A stretch of DNA of 47,681 nucleotides, taken from assembly GCA_016176845.1 (NCBI GenBank), contig JACOWJ010000027.1:1-47681 (forward strand), written 5' to 3'. The translations under genes were made by a program, and so were the position numbers. Positions 31,172 to 39,510 of the stretch are shown here, piece by piece (the stretch's first letter is position 1; every line of letters starts with the position of its first letter). Origin of the DNA: Nitrospinota bacterium (lineage in GTDB: Bacteria; 2-12-FULL-45-22; JACOWJ01). The notes under the pieces were generated by a model that was given only the letters and a program-made list of their open reading frames with translations, did not search any database and had not been told where the DNA came from.

Positions 31172-34159
31172 TCACAATTTTCCCTCGTAGGGACCGGCGA
31201 CCACCACAGTCAGATTCTCCGGATGGAGGTATTTTCGGGCCATCTCCCTGACCTGCTCTCGAGTTATGGAGCGGATCAGGGAGGGATAGCGCTCCACATA
31301 GTCCATTCCCAATTGGTAGATCTCCTGGCCCAGCAGCATGCCTGCGATGCCCGCATTAGACTCCATGGAGAGGGGCAGCCGGCCCACGAGATAGTCCTGA
31401 GCCGCCTTCAGCTCCTTCAGGGATACCCCCTTTTCCTGCAGCTTTCTGAGGTTCGCCTTCACCCGGTCGATCGCCTTTTGGGTATCCCGCGGGCTCACCT
31501 GGAGGTAGACCGTCCAGGGCCCCTCCCCCAGGCTCGCATGGAAAGAGGTGTAGACCCCATAGGTCAACCCCTCCTTCTCTCGCAGCTCGGCCATCAGTCG
31601 GCTGCCAAAGCTGCCTCCTCCCAGGATGTAGTTCATCACCGTGCAGGCGTAGTAGTCGGGGTTATGCCGGGAGATCCCCTGATGGCCCAGCCGCACGATC
31701 TCCTCCGACTTGTCCTTCATGGGGATCACCCGGGTCAGGGGCCTGGCCGATAGCGGGGTGGGAGGGATGGAGAAGGCCGGCCTCTCTCCCTGGGCCTTCC
31801 AGCTCCCGAAGACCTTCTCCATCAGTCCCTTTACCTGGGCGACCGAGACGTCCCCGACGATGACGAAGACGCTGGCGTCCGGCCGGTAGTGGCGTTGGTA
31901 GAAAGAAAGGATATCGGGTCGACGGATCCCTTTCACCCCCTCCTCCGTGCCCAGGGCGTCGTGATGGTAAGGGTGTCCCGGAGGAAAGAGTAAGCCGCTC
32001 AGCTCTCGTCCGGCGCGGGCCGCCGGATCGTCCTCCTGTTCCTTCAGGGCGCTCAGCACCTCTCCCCGCAGCTTCTCGATCTCCGTCTCGGGGAAAGAGG
32101 GATGCAGGAGGACCTCCCCCAGCAGTTCCAGCACCTCCCCGAAGTTCTCCGAAAGGCAGTAGGTCGAGAAGTTCATCCCCTCCGTTCCTGCGCCCGTGCC
32201 GAGGGAGGCGCCGATGAAGTCCAGCTGCTCGGCGATCTCCTGAGAGGTGTGCTTCTCGGTGCCCCGTTCGAGCAGGGAAGCGGCGAAGCTGGCCAGGCCG
32301 GGTTTGTCAGGAGGGTCATACATGCCTCCGGCTTTGAGGTTCCCGCTGAGGGCCACGGTCTGGTTGGCGTGGTTCTCCCGGACGATCAAGACCAGGCCGT
32401 TCGGCAGGACCAGTCTCTGCGTCTCGGGCTTTACGCTTTGCGTTTTGCGTTTGGAGGTCCGGGCAGAGGCCGGCGCGCTCTCCGTAACGCCTGGCTCGCG
32501 ACCCTTCTCCCCGCCTGTCCGAAAGCCCTTCTCCCTCAAAACCGGATTCCCCTGACGCCCCTCTTGGGCGTGGGATTGGCCGGAAGCCAGCCCCCCCTTC
32601 AAAAAGCGCAGCCCCCGTGCATTGCCTCGATCATATCCCTTGGAGAAGGAAAAGCCCTTGTTCGCTGATTGGGCATTGGAAACCGTGTAAGATAAGGAGG
32701 GTAAATTTATCGTATAGGAATTCCCATTTTTAGGGTACAGAGGATAGGAATACTGTCCCCTGTCCCCTGTCCCCTGTCCCCTGTTCCCTAATTTATCAAT
32801 TTTCAATTTCCAATTTTCAATTTTCAATCCCGTCCGCCCCTTGGGCGGCAGAGGGACGAAATGGCCCACGGTGCGGTTGTCGGGAGAGAGATATTGGTTG
32901 GCCACCCTTTTCACGTCTTCGGCCTTTACCTGGCGAATGCGATCCACATAGGTGTCCAACAGCTTATAGCTGGCAACGGTCTCGAAATAGCCCAGGTGCG
33001 AGCCCTGGCTGGACACGCTGTCGTCGGCGTAGATGAATTGGGCTTTGGTCTGATTGACCGCCTTCTGGAGCTCCCTGGGTGTGAGTGGCTCCGCTTTGAC
33101 CTTTTCCAGTTCCGCCAGCAGGACCTCCTCGACCTTGGAGGGATCCACCCCTTGCCGAACGGTCGCGGTGAAGCTGAACCATCCAGGGTCGATGGCCTGA
33201 TGGAGCTGGGAAGAGACGGAAGTCGCCAGCTGCGTTTCGACCAGGGCCCGGTAAAGGCGGGAGCTCCGCCCCTCGGTGAGGGCGCTATCCAGCACCGATA
33301 GGGGATAGGTATCCGGATGGCGCAAGGGGCCCACGTGATACTGGATCTGAAGGTAGGCCGTGGTTCCCTCGCGTTTTACCACCACCCGGCGCTCTCCCTG
33401 CTGGGGCTGCTCCACCGTCACGACCGGCGGGAGGACTGGGCCCCGAGGGATGGGCCCGAAGAGCCGGCGCACCCTGGATAACACCTCTTTCGTCTGGAAG
33501 TCGCCCACGACGACCAGGGTGGCGTTATTGGGGATGTAGTAGCGTCGGTAGTAGCTCCGCACGGCCTCTGGGGTGAAGGACTGGACATCGCTCTTGAAGC
33601 CGCCCACCGGCCAATGGTAAGGATGGGCCAGGAAAGCGCTCCCCTGGACCACCTCGTCCAACGCCTCCTGGGGATCGTTCTCGTGCCCTTCCAGCTCGGA
33701 CAGGACCACCTTCTTCTCGCTCGCCAAGTCCTGCGGAGACATTCGGCTGTTCACCATTCGGTCCGCCTCGATCCTCAGGGCGATATCGAGCTGGTCTCGG
33801 GGCAGGGTGATATAGTAGGCGGTGTAGTCGTAGCTGGTGAAGGCGTTATTTTCCCCGCCGGCCCCCGAGACCAGCCGATCGATCTCTCCGACCTTGAGCC
33901 TCTTGGTGCCCTTGAAGAGCAGGTGCTCGATCTGGTGAGAGATCCCTGTAATGCCAACGCTCTCGTTGCGCGATCCCACCCGGTACCAAACATAGGTCGT
34001 TACGACCGGGGCGGCGTGGGCCTCCTTGGTCAGGACCTTGAGGCCGTTGGGCAAGAGGGTCTCCTGGACCTGGACCTTTGGGGCAGCCCAGGAAGCGCTG
34101 ACCAGGAGGTGGAGGCCGAGGGCGATGGCGAAGAGGATCGAGAAGCGATATCGTGGCAT
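31172..34159 (-). CDS. exported double M16 (insulinase/pitrilysin family) peptidase
   Basis: A 995-residue protein with signal peptide (FSILFAIALGLHLLVSASWA), so periplasmic. The N-terminal M16 module has the inverted zinc motif His75-x-x-Glu78-His79 (HQIEH) and a downstream Glu in SELEGHEND. The second module, from about residue 570, aligns with the family but has LASFAASLLERGT where HxxEH should be, so it is non-catalytic. It keeps the SRLMAELREKEGLTYGVY substrate-binding region. Such active/inactive pairs are often separate genes; here they are fused. The linker (about 430-570) is unusually long and contains a translated heptamer repeat (about 445-484). The two halves form the usual clam shell, which degrades peptides. 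Confidence 0.9.
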   Translation of the reverse strand: MPRYRFSILFAIALGLHLLVSASWAAPKVQVQETLLPNGLKVLTKEAHAAPVVTTYVWYRVGSRNESVGITGISHQIEHLLFKGTKRLKVGEIDRLVSGAGGENNAFTSYDYTAYYITLPRDQLDIALRIEADRMVNSRMSPQDLASEKKVVLSELEGHENDPQEALDEVVQGSAFLAHPYHWPVGGFKSDVQSFTPEAVRSYYRRYYIPNNATLVVVGDFQTKEVLSRVRRLFGPIPRGPVLPPVVTVEQPQQGERRVVVKREGTTAYLQIQYHVGPLRHPDTYPLSVLDSALTEGRSSRLYRALVETQLATSVSSQLHQAIDPGWFSFTATVRQGVDPSKVEEVLLAELEKVKAEPLTPRELQKAVNQTKAQFIYADDSVSSQGSHLGYFETVASYKLLDTYVDRIRQVKAEDVKRVANQYLSPDNRTVGHFVPLPPKGRTGLKIENWKLKIDKLGNRGQGTGDRGQYSYPLYPKNGNSYTINLPSLSYTVSNAQSANKGFSFSKGYDRGNARGLRFLKGGLASGQSHAQEGRQGNPVLREKGFRTGGEKGREPGVTESAPASARTSKRKTQSVKPETQRLVLPNGLVLIVRENHANQTVALSGNLKAGGMYDPPDKPGLASFAASLLERGTEKHTSQEIAEQLDFIGASLGTGAGTEGMNFSTYCLSENFGEVLELLGEVLLHPSFPETEIEKLRGEVLSALKEQEDDPAARAGRELSGLLFPPGHPYHHDALGTEEGVKGIRRPDILSFYQRHYRPDASVFVIVGDVSVAQVKGLMEKVFGSWKAQGERPAFSIPPTPLSARPLTRVIPMKDKSEEIVRLGHQGISRHNPDYYACTVMNYILGGGSFGSRLMAELREKEGLTYGVYTSFHASLGEGPWTVYLQVSPRDTQKAIDRVKANLRKLQEKGVSLKELKAAQDYLVGRLPLSMESNAGIAGMLLGQEIYQLGMDYVERYPSLIRSITREQVREMARKYLHPENLTVVVAGPYEGKL
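32713..32850 (-). repeat. heptamer-period element inside the M16 coding sequence
   Basis: Read on the plus strand: the marker TATAGGAATTCCCATTTTTA, then TGTCCCC units from 32754. The array switches without losing 7-bp phase to TCAATTT units up to about 32827, and ends with the palindrome CCGCCCCTTGGGCGG. It is translated in frame as part of the interdomain linker, with no stop codon. Confidence 0.8.
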
Positions 34160-34215
34160 TTGGATCTCCTTATAAAGTTTTACAAAACGTTGCGGTAAAA
34201 ACCCTCCGCCAACGT

Positions 34216-34244
34216 ATACTAGCGAAACCAGGAGTGTTAGTCAA
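34216..34244 (-). promoter_or_regulatory. sigma70 promoter of the M16 peptidase gene
   Basis: On the minus strand, TTGACT (34239-34244), exactly 17 nt, then TAGTAT (34216-34221). This would start transcription about 50 nt before the ATG at 34159. Confidence 0.65.
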
Positions 34245-34308
34245 GAGGCCCCAGAGCTTGTTCCGGCGCCATACTATGCATATATTTCTGGATTCACCAA
34301 AGTTGTCT

Positions 34309-34317
34309 TGTTACAAT
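34309..34317 (+). promoter_or_regulatory. possible extended -10 promoter for the small exported protein
   Basis: TG-T-TACAAT at 34309-34317 has an extended -10 form but no clear -35. It lies about 95 nt before the next start and is divergent from the M16 promoter. Confidence 0.3.
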
Positions 34318-34411
34318 AGCTCGTCTCCAAAGCCGGCCAATTGGTAAAACCTGAAATGTGGATCTCGCCAGGAAGGTTCCCAAGCCCGTTCGCTGAGAAG
34401 GAGGAAAAACA

Positions 34412-35068
34412 ATGATCAAGGTACGCCCACTACATCCTTGCCAGGCCGTCTGGGCCGGGGCCATTGCTCTCGCTTTTTTGGTGCTTGCGGCAAACGAGAG
34501 CGCTGCAGCATACAAGATCACGATTGGGGGAATTCAGGTTACATATTCGAAAAACGGCGCTAGTGCGCGTCACGATCCCGAAGATAACACGCTAACCATC
34601 GAGATCTACGAAGGCAACGGCAATCTCAAGGTCACCGCTGGGAGCTCTGCTAGGGGGGAATGGGGCCAAAACTATGCCGACATTTTGATCTTGTCGTGTG
34701 AGACACTTAGTTCCATTTCTTTCACAGGGAGATCGGAGTTTCGTCTGTTCGTTGCGGGTGAGGTCGCTTTAGTGAACAAAGTTTCTCTGGTGTACGGCAC
34801 TGTTGGCGCTACCGACGCTTATGGGAGCATGGGCATCTGTTCGGAGAGAGTTCCCATCTCCACCACCGTTATATCTATCAAGAATGGCTGGGCGTATGGG
34901 CCCGTCCTCGGGCCTCCTCCGTGTTTCGAGGATATGTGCTCAGCAGGGGTGTTGGCGCCGAATAAAAAGCTCTTGAAGAGATCCTCCCATGGGGAGGCTT
35001 CCGGAGACAAGAAAGCCTTGAGTTGGAAGTTAAAGGCACAGGACGCTGAAGAAGAAGCGGAGAAGTAA
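34412..35068 (+). CDS. secreted hypothetical protein
   Basis: A 218-residue protein; ATG 34412 has GGAGGAAAAAC directly upstream. A signal peptide (AVWAGAIALAFLVLAANESA) is followed by a beta-rich mature region of short hydrophobic strands (YKITIGGIQVTYSK, LTIEIYEGNGNLKVTAGS). Four cysteines in the second half (CET, ICSERV, CFEDMC) could form disulfides. The last 40 residues are highly charged. No family is recognised. It is divergent from the M16 gene and just upstream of the large exported peptidase, so it belongs to the cell-envelope block. Confidence 0.6.
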   Translation: MIKVRPLHPCQAVWAGAIALAFLVLAANESAAAYKITIGGIQVTYSKNGASARHDPEDNTLTIEIYEGNGNLKVTAGSSARGEWGQNYADILILSCETLSSISFTGRSEFRLFVAGEVALVNKVSLVYGTVGATDAYGSMGICSERVPISTTVISIKNGWAYGPVLGPPPCFEDMCSAGVLAPNKKLLKRSSHGEASGDKKALSWKLKAQDAEEEAEK

Positions 35069-35135
35069 CACCCGCTTGGGATTCTGGCTGGTTTTGAAGA
35101 ACCGACCCCACGATCCAGGGGAAGGCCATTGTCTA

Positions 35136-35164
35136 CCGGAGGGGCAGGTTTCAAACCGGCCCTT
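35136..35164. repeat. degenerate REP-like hairpin
   Basis: ACCGGAGGGGCAGGTTT is followed by C and the imperfect complement AAACCGGCCCTT. It resembles the perfect copy at 1400-1428 and lies 32 bp before the next gene. Confidence 0.5.
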
Positions 35165-35195
35165 ATTAAGGTAGGGAACATCGATCAGGTTTTGC

Positions 35196-38100
35196 ATGAA
35201 AGCGATAGGCCAGGGGTGGTACACGGAAGCCTCGCTTCCTAGGGGTCGAGTGGCAGGCTTTTCCTTGATATCGATCCTTTTGGCGATCTGTCTGACGCTG
35301 ATCGCCTTTCGGCCGGCCGCTACGGCTGACCCGAACGTTTCTCCTCGCCGCCCTCAGGTGCTCGACCTGCTGCAGTCGGTCACCCCCGCCGCCAAAGCGC
35401 GCCTCCGGAGGCTGGCCCGCCTGGCCCGCCAGCGATGGGCGATCCCGGGAGAGAGCTTGAAGATCGAAGGAGATCCCCGGAGGGGCCTCCTGAAAAAGGT
35501 CTATGGGGTCCTATCTGGCCCCTCAAAAGAAGGGCCGGAACGGATCGCCCGCCAGTTCCTCCAGAAGAATGCCGACCTCTTCCTCCTGAAAAAGGGGCAC
35601 CTGTCCGACCTGGAGGCGTACTGGCAAAGGGAAAGCCCGGGAGGCGTTCACCTGCGGTTTAAACAGCTCCATCGGGGCCTCACCGTCCATGGGGCTTCCC
35701 TCTCGGTCCACCTCGACCGGAAGGGCCGGGTGCGACAGGTCAGCAACCGTTACCTGCCGGAGATCCCAGACCTGGGGGAGCTCTCTCCCCAGGGGCCGAC
35801 CCTCACACGGGAGGAGGCCCTTTCCCTGGCTCGGAGACACCTGAGGATCCAGGGGGGGCTGCGGGGGAAGCCCTGGGCGGGGCTGCTCCTCTACCCCCAG
35901 GAAGCGAAGGCCCACCTGGCCTGGCAGGTCGCCCTGCCAGCCCGCCGTCCGTTGGGAGACTGGTTGGTCACGCTGGACGCCGGGACGGGGGAAGTCCTCG
36001 AGGTAAAGGACCTGCTGCGGCGCTTTTCCGGCAAGGGGTGGGTCTTCGATCCCAACCCGGTGGTCACCCTTGGCCCTGAAAAAGGCAGCTCCCTCACCGA
36101 CCAGGACGACCGGCGGGAGGCGGTCCCCGGGGAGGCCTACGTCCAGGTCACCCTGGAGGAGCTGGACGGGAGCGGTTACTTGAAAGGCCTTTACGTGGAT
36201 ACGGGGGAGACGCCCCGCCGGACCCGGAAGCCCGGCTTGAATTTCGATTGCCGCAGGGACGAGGGCTGCTTCGAGGAGGTGATGGCCTATTACCACATCG
36301 ATCGCTACCAGCGCTACCTCCAAGGGTTGGGCTTCACCGGAGAGAAGGCCATCCTGGCCGAGCCCCAGCGGGTCGATGCCCGGGACCCGGCGGATGAGGA
36401 TAACTCCTTCTTCAGCCCGCTGGAGAAGGTGATCCATTATGGGACCGGGGGGGTGGACGATGCCGAGGATGCCGACATCATCCTCCATGAATACGGCCAC
36501 GCCCTTCAGGAGGAGCAGGTCCCGGGCTTCGCCGGGGGGGACGGCGAGGCGGGGGCTATTGGGGAGGGCTTCAGCGATTACCTGGCGGCCAGCTTCTTCG
36601 CCAGCGCGGGCTTCGACGAGGCCTGCATCGGAGACTGGGATGCCCGGGGGTTCTCTCCGCCCACGTCCTGCCTCCGCCGGGTGGACGGCGACAAGCATTA
36701 CCCGGAAGACCTCTCCTTCGAGATCCATGCGGATGGGGAGATTTGGTCCGCGGCCCTCTGGGAGCTGCGGCGGATCCTGGGCCAGGAGGTCGCCGATCGG
36801 CTGGCCATTCAGGTCAATTTCTACCTGGAGCCCGACGATGGCTTTCGGGCAGCGGCCGAGGCCGTCCTCCAGGCCGATCGCGACTTGAGCCAGGGGGCCA
36901 ACCAGGAGGCGATCCGGGACGTCTTAGTGGAGCGCGGCCTGCTGTTGCCTCCCGATGCCCTCGAGGAGAACGATTCCCTGGAAGAAGCTGCCCCCATCGA
37001 GTTGCCCTTCGATCACCACCAGTTGAGCCTGGACTCCCCGGGCGACGAGGATTTCTATCATTTCTTCCTGGATCAGGCCGCCAGCGTGGAGATCCGCCTG
37101 GCCTTCCAGTCCGACGCCGGCGATCTGGACCTTTTCTTGTTGGATGCCGAGGGGAAGATTCTGCGGAGCTCGACCACCTCCGAGGATGTCGAGCGGATCA
37201 TCGCCTACAGCCTCTCCCCGGGGCTCTATCGGATCCAGGTCAAGGGCAAGTCTCCCGGTGCCATCAACCCGTATAGCCTTCAGGTAATCCCCTCCGGGTT
37301 GCTGCTCCCGGATGGCTTCGAGGAGAACGACTCCCTGGAGGGGGCCCGTCCGATCCAGCTGCCCTTCGAGGGGCGCGAGCTGACCCTCGATTCCCCGGAA
37401 GATCGGGATTTCTACCGCTTCTCCCTGGACCAGGCCGGACCGTTGATGGTTCGGCTGGACTTCTCTCCGCCGAGCGGCGATCTGGACCTCTCGTTGCTGG
37501 ATGGGGCGGGGAGCCCCGTGGGCCGCTCCGAGTCCAGCCCCAACGGGAAGCGGCTCTTCCTGCAAGGCCTGGCCCCGGGCATCTATGCGATCCAGGTGGC
37601 CAGCCCCTCCGGGGCCGCCAACCGGTACGACCTGGCGGCCTTCGTCCCTCTCTTGCCGCCCATGCCCGATCGCTTCGAGGAGAACGACTCCCTGGATCGT
37701 GCCGCGCCCATCGAGTTGCCCTTCGTCACGCATGACTTGAACCTCGATGCGGCTAACGATGCGGACTACTATGAGTTCTCGCTGGACCAGACCCGCACCG
37801 TGGAGATCGATCTGGCCTTCTCTCATGTTGCAGGGGACCTGGACCTATGGCTGCTGAGCTCTCGGGGTGCCATCCTCGGCCGCTCCTCCTCCTTGGACGA
37901 CAACGAGCGCCTGCGCGTCCCCAATCTGCCCCCGGGGACCTATGTCGTCAAGGTCTTCGGTTTTTTGGGGGCTACCAATGCCTACAGCCTTCGGATCGCG
38001 TCCGCCCCGCCGCTGCCCCCGGATCCCTTGGAGGAGAACGACTCCCCGGACCAGGCTACGCCCATCGAGCTGCCCTTCGATCGCCACGACCTGACGATTG

Positions 38101-39245
38101 ATTCCCCGGAGGACGAAGATTTCTACCGCTTCGTCCTCGATCGGCCCGCGACCGTGGCCGCCCTCCTGCTCTCCCCCTCTGTCGAGGGCGACCTCGACCT
38201 TTACCTGTTGGATTCCCGGGAGAAGGTCCTCAAGAGCTCCGTCCGAGAGCGCGACCTCGAGCGCATCACGGCCAGTCTCCCGGCGGGCCAGTACTTCTTA
38301 AAGGTGGCAGGTTTCCGCGGGGACCTCGACCCCTACGAGCTCACCCTCTACCGGGTCGAGAGCGACGGAACGGACGCTCCCCCTCCGGACCTTCGCCTCT
38401 CGGCCGATCGCCTGGAGTTTGGCGAGGTGAGGGTGGGGGATCATGCGGACCTTTCCCTCACGCTCACCAATGGGGGAGCGGGGGACCTGCGGGTGAGCCA
38501 GCTCAAGGCGGACAGCGCCCACTTCTCGATTCTGTCTCCGCGAGCGCCCCTCAGGCTGGGACCTGAGGAGTCTCGGGAGATCGTCGTGCGCTTTTCCCCC
38601 CTTTCCGTAGGGACCCAGAGCGGCACCCTGACCCTGATCAGCGACGACCCCGATCAGGGGGTGGCTGCCGTGGCGCTCTCGGGAACGGGGAAAACCCTTT
38701 CCGCGATCGTCGTCAATGAGGGAGAGGAGTACACCCGGAATCGCAGGGTCGCCCTGCGCCTCTTTCCCTTGCCCGATGCAGTCCGTATGCGCTTTTCCAA
38801 CGATGGAACCCGCTGGTCCCGCTGGATGAAGGTCTCGACGACGGCGACCTGGAACCTCTCCCCGGCCGATGGCCTCAAGACCGTTGAGGTCCAGTTCCAG
38901 AATGGTGGGGGCATGCCCTCCGGGGCGGCAAGCGATACCATCCGGCTGGACACCCGGCCTCCCCAGGGGGAGATCCGCATCCATCGCGGCGACTCCTCCG
39001 TTCCCGAGGGAGTCCCGGTGACCCTGACCCTGCAGGCCGGGGACGGCGGCAGCGGCCTCTCCCAGATGATGATTGCCAATTCCTCCCGCTTTCGGGGAGG
39101 CATCTGGGAGGAGTACTCCCCGGAGAAGTCCTGGAGCTTGGAGCCGGGAAAGGGCATGCGGACGGTCTTCGTCCGCTATCGGGATCGAGCGGGGAACGTC
39201 TCCCGGACGTTCAAGGACAGCATTCGGGTGACAGGAAATCCTTGA
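35196..39245 (+). CDS. exported zinc metallopeptidase (M36/M4-like) with four PPC domains and an ASH domain
   Basis: A 1349-residue secreted enzyme. A hydrophobic segment at about 22-42 is the signal anchor or peptide. A propeptide-like region (about 85-260, FTP/PepSY-like) is followed by the catalytic domain with HEYGH (431-435) and a third zinc ligand Glu457 (GEGFSDY), as in fungalysin/thermolysin-type peptidases. Four tandem pre-peptidase C-terminal domains follow, each about 118 residues and starting with (L/F)EENDS near residues 589, 707, 827 and 946. Then come one ASH/choice-of-anchor-D module (about 1065-1165) and two Ig-like modules, the first with MRFSNDGTRWSRW. PPC and ASH modules often serve in folding and surface attachment. 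The start at 35196 lacks a strong ribosome-binding site; a later start is possible. Confidence 0.85.
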   Translation: MKAIGQGWYTEASLPRGRVAGFSLISILLAICLTLIAFRPAATADPNVSPRRPQVLDLLQSVTPAAKARLRRLARLARQRWAIPGESLKIEGDPRRGLLKKVYGVLSGPSKEGPERIARQFLQKNADLFLLKKGHLSDLEAYWQRESPGGVHLRFKQLHRGLTVHGASLSVHLDRKGRVRQVSNRYLPEIPDLGELSPQGPTLTREEALSLARRHLRIQGGLRGKPWAGLLLYPQEAKAHLAWQVALPARRPLGDWLVTLDAGTGEVLEVKDLLRRFSGKGWVFDPNPVVTLGPEKGSSLTDQDDRREAVPGEAYVQVTLEELDGSGYLKGLYVDTGETPRRTRKPGLNFDCRRDEGCFEEVMAYYHIDRYQRYLQGLGFTGEKAILAEPQRVDARDPADEDNSFFSPLEKVIHYGTGGVDDAEDADIILHEYGHALQEEQVPGFAGGDGEAGAIGEGFSDYLAASFFASAGFDEACIGDWDARGFSPPTSCLRRVDGDKHYPEDLSFEIHADGEIWSAALWELRRILGQEVADRLAIQVNFYLEPDDGFRAAAEAVLQADRDLSQGANQEAIRDVLVERGLLLPPDALEENDSLEEAAPIELPFDHHQLSLDSPGDEDFYHFFLDQAASVEIRLAFQSDAGDLDLFLLDAEGKILRSSTTSEDVERIIAYSLSPGLYRIQVKGKSPGAINPYSLQVIPSGLLLPDGFEENDSLEGARPIQLPFEGRELTLDSPEDRDFYRFSLDQAGPLMVRLDFSPPSGDLDLSLLDGAGSPVGRSESSPNGKRLFLQGLAPGIYAIQVASPSGAANRYDLAAFVPLLPPMPDRFEENDSLDRAAPIELPFVTHDLNLDAANDADYYEFSLDQTRTVEIDLAFSHVAGDLDLWLLSSRGAILGRSSSLDDNERLRVPNLPPGTYVVKVFGFLGATNAYSLRIASAPPLPPDPLEENDSPDQATPIELPFDRHDLTIDSPEDEDFYRFVLDRPATVAALLLSPSVEGDLDLYLLDSREKVLKSSVRERDLERITASLPAGQYFLKVAGFRGDLDPYELTLYRVESDGTDAPPPDLRLSADRLEFGEVRVGDHADLSLTLTNGGAGDLRVSQLKADSAHFSILSPRAPLRLGPEESREIVVRFSPLSVGTQSGTLTLISDDPDQGVAAVALSGTGKTLSAIVVNEGEEYTRNRRVALRLFPLPDAVRMRFSNDGTRWSRWMKVSTTATWNLSPADGLKTVEVQFQNGGGMPSGAASDTIRLDTRPPQGEIRIHRGDSSVPEGVPVTLTLQAGDGGSGLSQMMIANSSRFRGGIWEEYSPEKSWSLEPGKGMRTVFVRYRDRAGNVSRTFKDSIRVTGNP

Positions 39246-39271
39246 CAAAAAGGTCTAAAAAGGTCCAAAAT
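39242..39271 (+). promoter_or_regulatory. possible promoter upstream of the first LVIVD gene
   Basis: TTGACA (39242-39247), an 18-nt spacer and CAAAAT (39266-39271). The -35 overlaps the stop codon of the peptidase gene. The remaining spacer to 39510 holds no gene; it has short direct repeats (GATCC, GATCCGAC near 39390-39410). Confidence 0.4.
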
Positions 39272-39510
39272 CTCCGCTGGATTTGCCCCGGACTTTTACC
39301 CCTCAAGCGATCGGGCGATCAGGCCGATAAGGGATGCAACGGGGTAGCGCAGGGAGCCGTAACGGTCACGGGTTGAAAATGATCTTTCAGATCCGACAGA
39401 TCCGACGGGAAAGTTAAAGTTGAAGTTGAAAAGTTAACGAGAGAGAAGCCAAAGGGGCCCTCCGGGTCTTTATCCAGGTGGATGGCTGTAGGCTGAGGAG
39501 GAGAGAGCGG

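Noticed and set aside
32754-32790. Possible CRISPR or telomere-like array of CCCCTGT
   Set aside because: No spacers; it changes into another heptamer and is part of a coding sequence.
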